From Planctomycetota bacterium (GTDB lineage Bacteria; Planctomycetota; Phycisphaerae; SM23-33), in assembly GCA_009908915.1 (NCBI GenBank), contig JAAAOJ010000015.1, positions 1 to 64,000 on the forward strand: a stretch of DNA of 64,000 nt. The letters run 5' to 3'. The position numbers and the translations under genes are program-made. The notes beneath the pieces were generated by a model. The model saw only the letters and a program-made list of their open reading frames with translations, did no database searches and had not been told where the DNA came from. Shown piece by piece: positions 62,514 through 64,000 of this stretch (its first letter is position 1; each line of letters starts with the position of its first letter).

Positions 62514-62636
62514 TTGGAGGGTCGGGCCGGAATCCGGTGTCACGGCAGATGCTCTGCCTACAGCGTAACCGCCGGTCTTCAGCCTCGGCCGGCGTCGGTG
62601 TCGTCAAGTCTCCGCTGACGCACCTTTCTTTTCTTG

Positions 62637-62850
62637 AGCCCCGTCAGGGGCGGCGTTTAGTAGCCCCACGCGCCAGCGTGGGGTTTGGATCATGCGTACG
62701 GTCAAGCCCCGCCAGGGGCGCCTTATCGCCGCCCACCTTCAAGGCGCCCCTACCGGGGCTTCATCCATGCCAAGCGCCTGCAACCCCCCGGGCTGACGCC
62801 GCGGGACTGACATCATCGCTGATGAGATTCAGGCGGACCGGCTCGCATGG
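62637..62850. repeat. Dispersed GC-rich repeat, copy 2
   Basis: Same unit as at 16775-16990: GAGCCCCGTCAGGGGCGGCG, TAGCCCCACGC..GCGTGGGG, GTCAAGCCCCGCCAGGGGCG, then CCCGGGCTGACGCCGCGG. Between these, AAGGCGCCCCTACCGGGGC is a local variation. It fills the middle of the gap 62514-63050; nothing else was recognised there. Confidence 0.75.
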
Positions 62851-63050
62851 CCGGAAATGACGGGCGCTGGCATCGGCCGACGACACCTTCACACACCGCG
62901 TGCGAACTTCGTTGTACCCTCCAGTCGTGTCCTCCGATACAATGACAGCGAGGTCAGCGACATTCCCCCGTCGGGCGGGCCGATGTGTGGGGTTCTGTCT
63001 CGTAAGTTCACATGGTTCGCGGGGCCGCCGGGCGGCCAGTGAGGTGCGGT

Positions 63051-63827
63051 ATGGGTAAGGTGCTGAAGGTCCTCGGCGTTTTGTTTCTCATCATCATCGT
63101 CGGCGTGATTGCGCTGCTCGTCTGGGCACACGGCGAGGGCGACGAGCAGATGGACAGGTTCTTCCGCGCCGTCGAAACCGGCGAGCCGGAGAAGGTCCGC
63201 GCCCTGATGGTCCCGGAACTGGCGGAGACGTTTGATCCGCCGGTCCTGGAGATCTGGCTGGACGCGTTCAACAGCAACATGGGCAAGTTCACAGGCCTCG
63301 CCAAGAGCGAGTTCAGCACGAACAAGAAGACCACCTCCGCCGGGACGGTCACCGAGATCGAGGGCAAGGCTCTTTTTGAGAAGGGCGAGGCGAAGGTGGC
63401 GATGAACCTCATCGACGGAAGGATCAGCTATCTGAAGATCCCCAACGAAACGCTCGGCGAGAATTGGTTCAGGAAACCCGAAACCGAATTCTACCGCGAG
63501 AAGGCCGAGACGTTTATCAAGCGCCTTGCCGCCAGTGAAGGCGCGCAGGCGATGGCCATGATGCACCCGGCCTTAAGCCGGCAGTTCCAGGCCGAGGAGC
63601 TCGACGCGGCCATGGACAGATTCCGCGAAAAGACGGGTACGATGAAGAGTATTGAGTTCACCGACGAGAGGTTCGTTGGCAACGACGAGGGCGGCCGGTT
63701 GCGGCTGATGATGAAATACGTCGGCGAGAAGGAGACCGTCCCGGCCTACGTCGGCTTCGAGTTTGTCGGCATGAAAGGCGAGCTGGTCGCCTTCAAACTC
63801 CCCGGCGTGCCGGGAGACGACTCATAG
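63051..63827 (+). CDS. Membrane-anchored hypothetical protein with two DUF3887/DUF4878-like halves
   Basis: A 258-residue protein with one N-terminal membrane helix (VLGVLFLIIIVGVIALLVWA). Two similar periplasmic halves follow. Each begins with a helix ending at a short hinge (MDRFFRAVETGEPEKVRALM; AETFIKRLAASEGAQAMAMM) and continues in strands. This helix-then-curved-sheet plan recalls NTF2/DUF3887-like domains. No catalytic residues are evident. It is probably a secreted, ligand- or partner-binding protein. The ATG at 63051 follows GAGGTGCGGT. After 63828 only AGCCAGT-type filler and a CCACAGAG filler are seen up to the window end. Confidence 0.7.
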   Translation: MGKVLKVLGVLFLIIIVGVIALLVWAHGEGDEQMDRFFRAVETGEPEKVRALMVPELAETFDPPVLEIWLDAFNSNMGKFTGLAKSEFSTNKKTTSAGTVTEIEGKALFEKGEAKVAMNLIDGRISYLKIPNETLGENWFRKPETEFYREKAETFIKRLAASEGAQAMAMMHPALSRQFQAEELDAAMDRFREKTGTMKSIEFTDERFVGNDEGGRLRLMMKYVGEKETVPAYVGFEFVGMKGELVAFKLPGVPGDDS

Positions 63828-64000
63828 CCAGTAGCCAGTAGCCGGTAGTCCGGAGCCAGGAAGAAAGAGTCTCGGCCACAGAGACACAGAACCGCAGAGA
63901 AGGAACAGGATGTTAGCGAATACCATGGGGAAAGAGGAATCGTAGGGTGCCTGCTCCGCCGGTATCCTTGATCTGATGCTGTCTGAGCTCACGACCCATT

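Noticed and set aside
59976..62543. 855-residue minus-strand frame opposite gcvPB and lipB
   Set aside because: Antisense shadow of two certain genes and of the gap between them.

Overview
The window is a chromosomal segment of a GC-rich bacterium. I infer a planctomycete-like member of the PVC group, probably near Phycisphaerae. The reasons are the very long secreted macroglobulin-like protein, a signal peptidase I with large insertions, many two-ended dispersed intergenic repeats, split glycine decarboxylase (gcvPA/gcvPB), and loosely packed genes on both strands. This is inference from style and gene content; no rRNA is present to settle it.

Layout. 1-4.9 kb: an unrecognised gene cut by the window edge, a glycerol-1-phosphate dehydrogenase (archaeal-type lipid stereochemistry) divergent from a radical SAM/SPASM-like enzyme, and a Tat-exported metallophosphoesterase. 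4.9-6.9 kb: a 2-kb stretch without convincing proteins that holds two related copies of a structured RNA of about 386 nt on the minus strand. Each copy ends in a strong intrinsic terminator. 6.9-15 kb: signal peptidase I (frameshifted), lptB, a XerC/D recombinase, ahcY and a pilT-like ATPase. 15-26.7 kb: a class II aldolase, an HNH-like protein, a peptidyl-prolyl isomerase lipoprotein, mfd, a frameshifted small membrane protein, a DUF457-type membrane protein and several repeat elements. 26.8-38.4 kb: guaA, two tandem alpha/beta hydrolase lipoproteins (one with a broken catalytic triad), mutL, an NtrB/NtrC-like pair with two small membrane proteins, and rpsO-pnp. 38.5-46.4 kb: a single-domain response regulator, a porin plus NMT1-type ABC importer operon, a cobalamin-domain protein lacking the usual histidine, and a DUF2330-like membrane protein. 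46.5-56.7 kb: the 2139-residue macroglobulin-like protein, a PstS-MCP gene pair and a transglutaminase-like lipoprotein. 57-62.5 kb: the glycine cleavage operon gcvT-gcvH-gcvPA-gcvPB followed by lipB, whose product provides the lipoyl group for GcvH. 63 kb: a small membrane-anchored protein.

Most unusual content: (1) the duplicated structured RNA, in which several stems differ between the copies but stay paired; (2) mfd, which carries three in-frame blocks of repeats, including a 26-bp palindrome present three times and a composite repeat also found in the neighbouring intergenic DNA; (3) a family of small elements with terminal inverted repeats beginning CTAGCAG, present in several intergenic regions; (4) the G1P dehydrogenase/radical SAM pair; (5) the tandem hydrolases in which one copy has lost its catalytic Ser and His. 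No CRISPR array, rRNA or convincing tRNA gene was seen.
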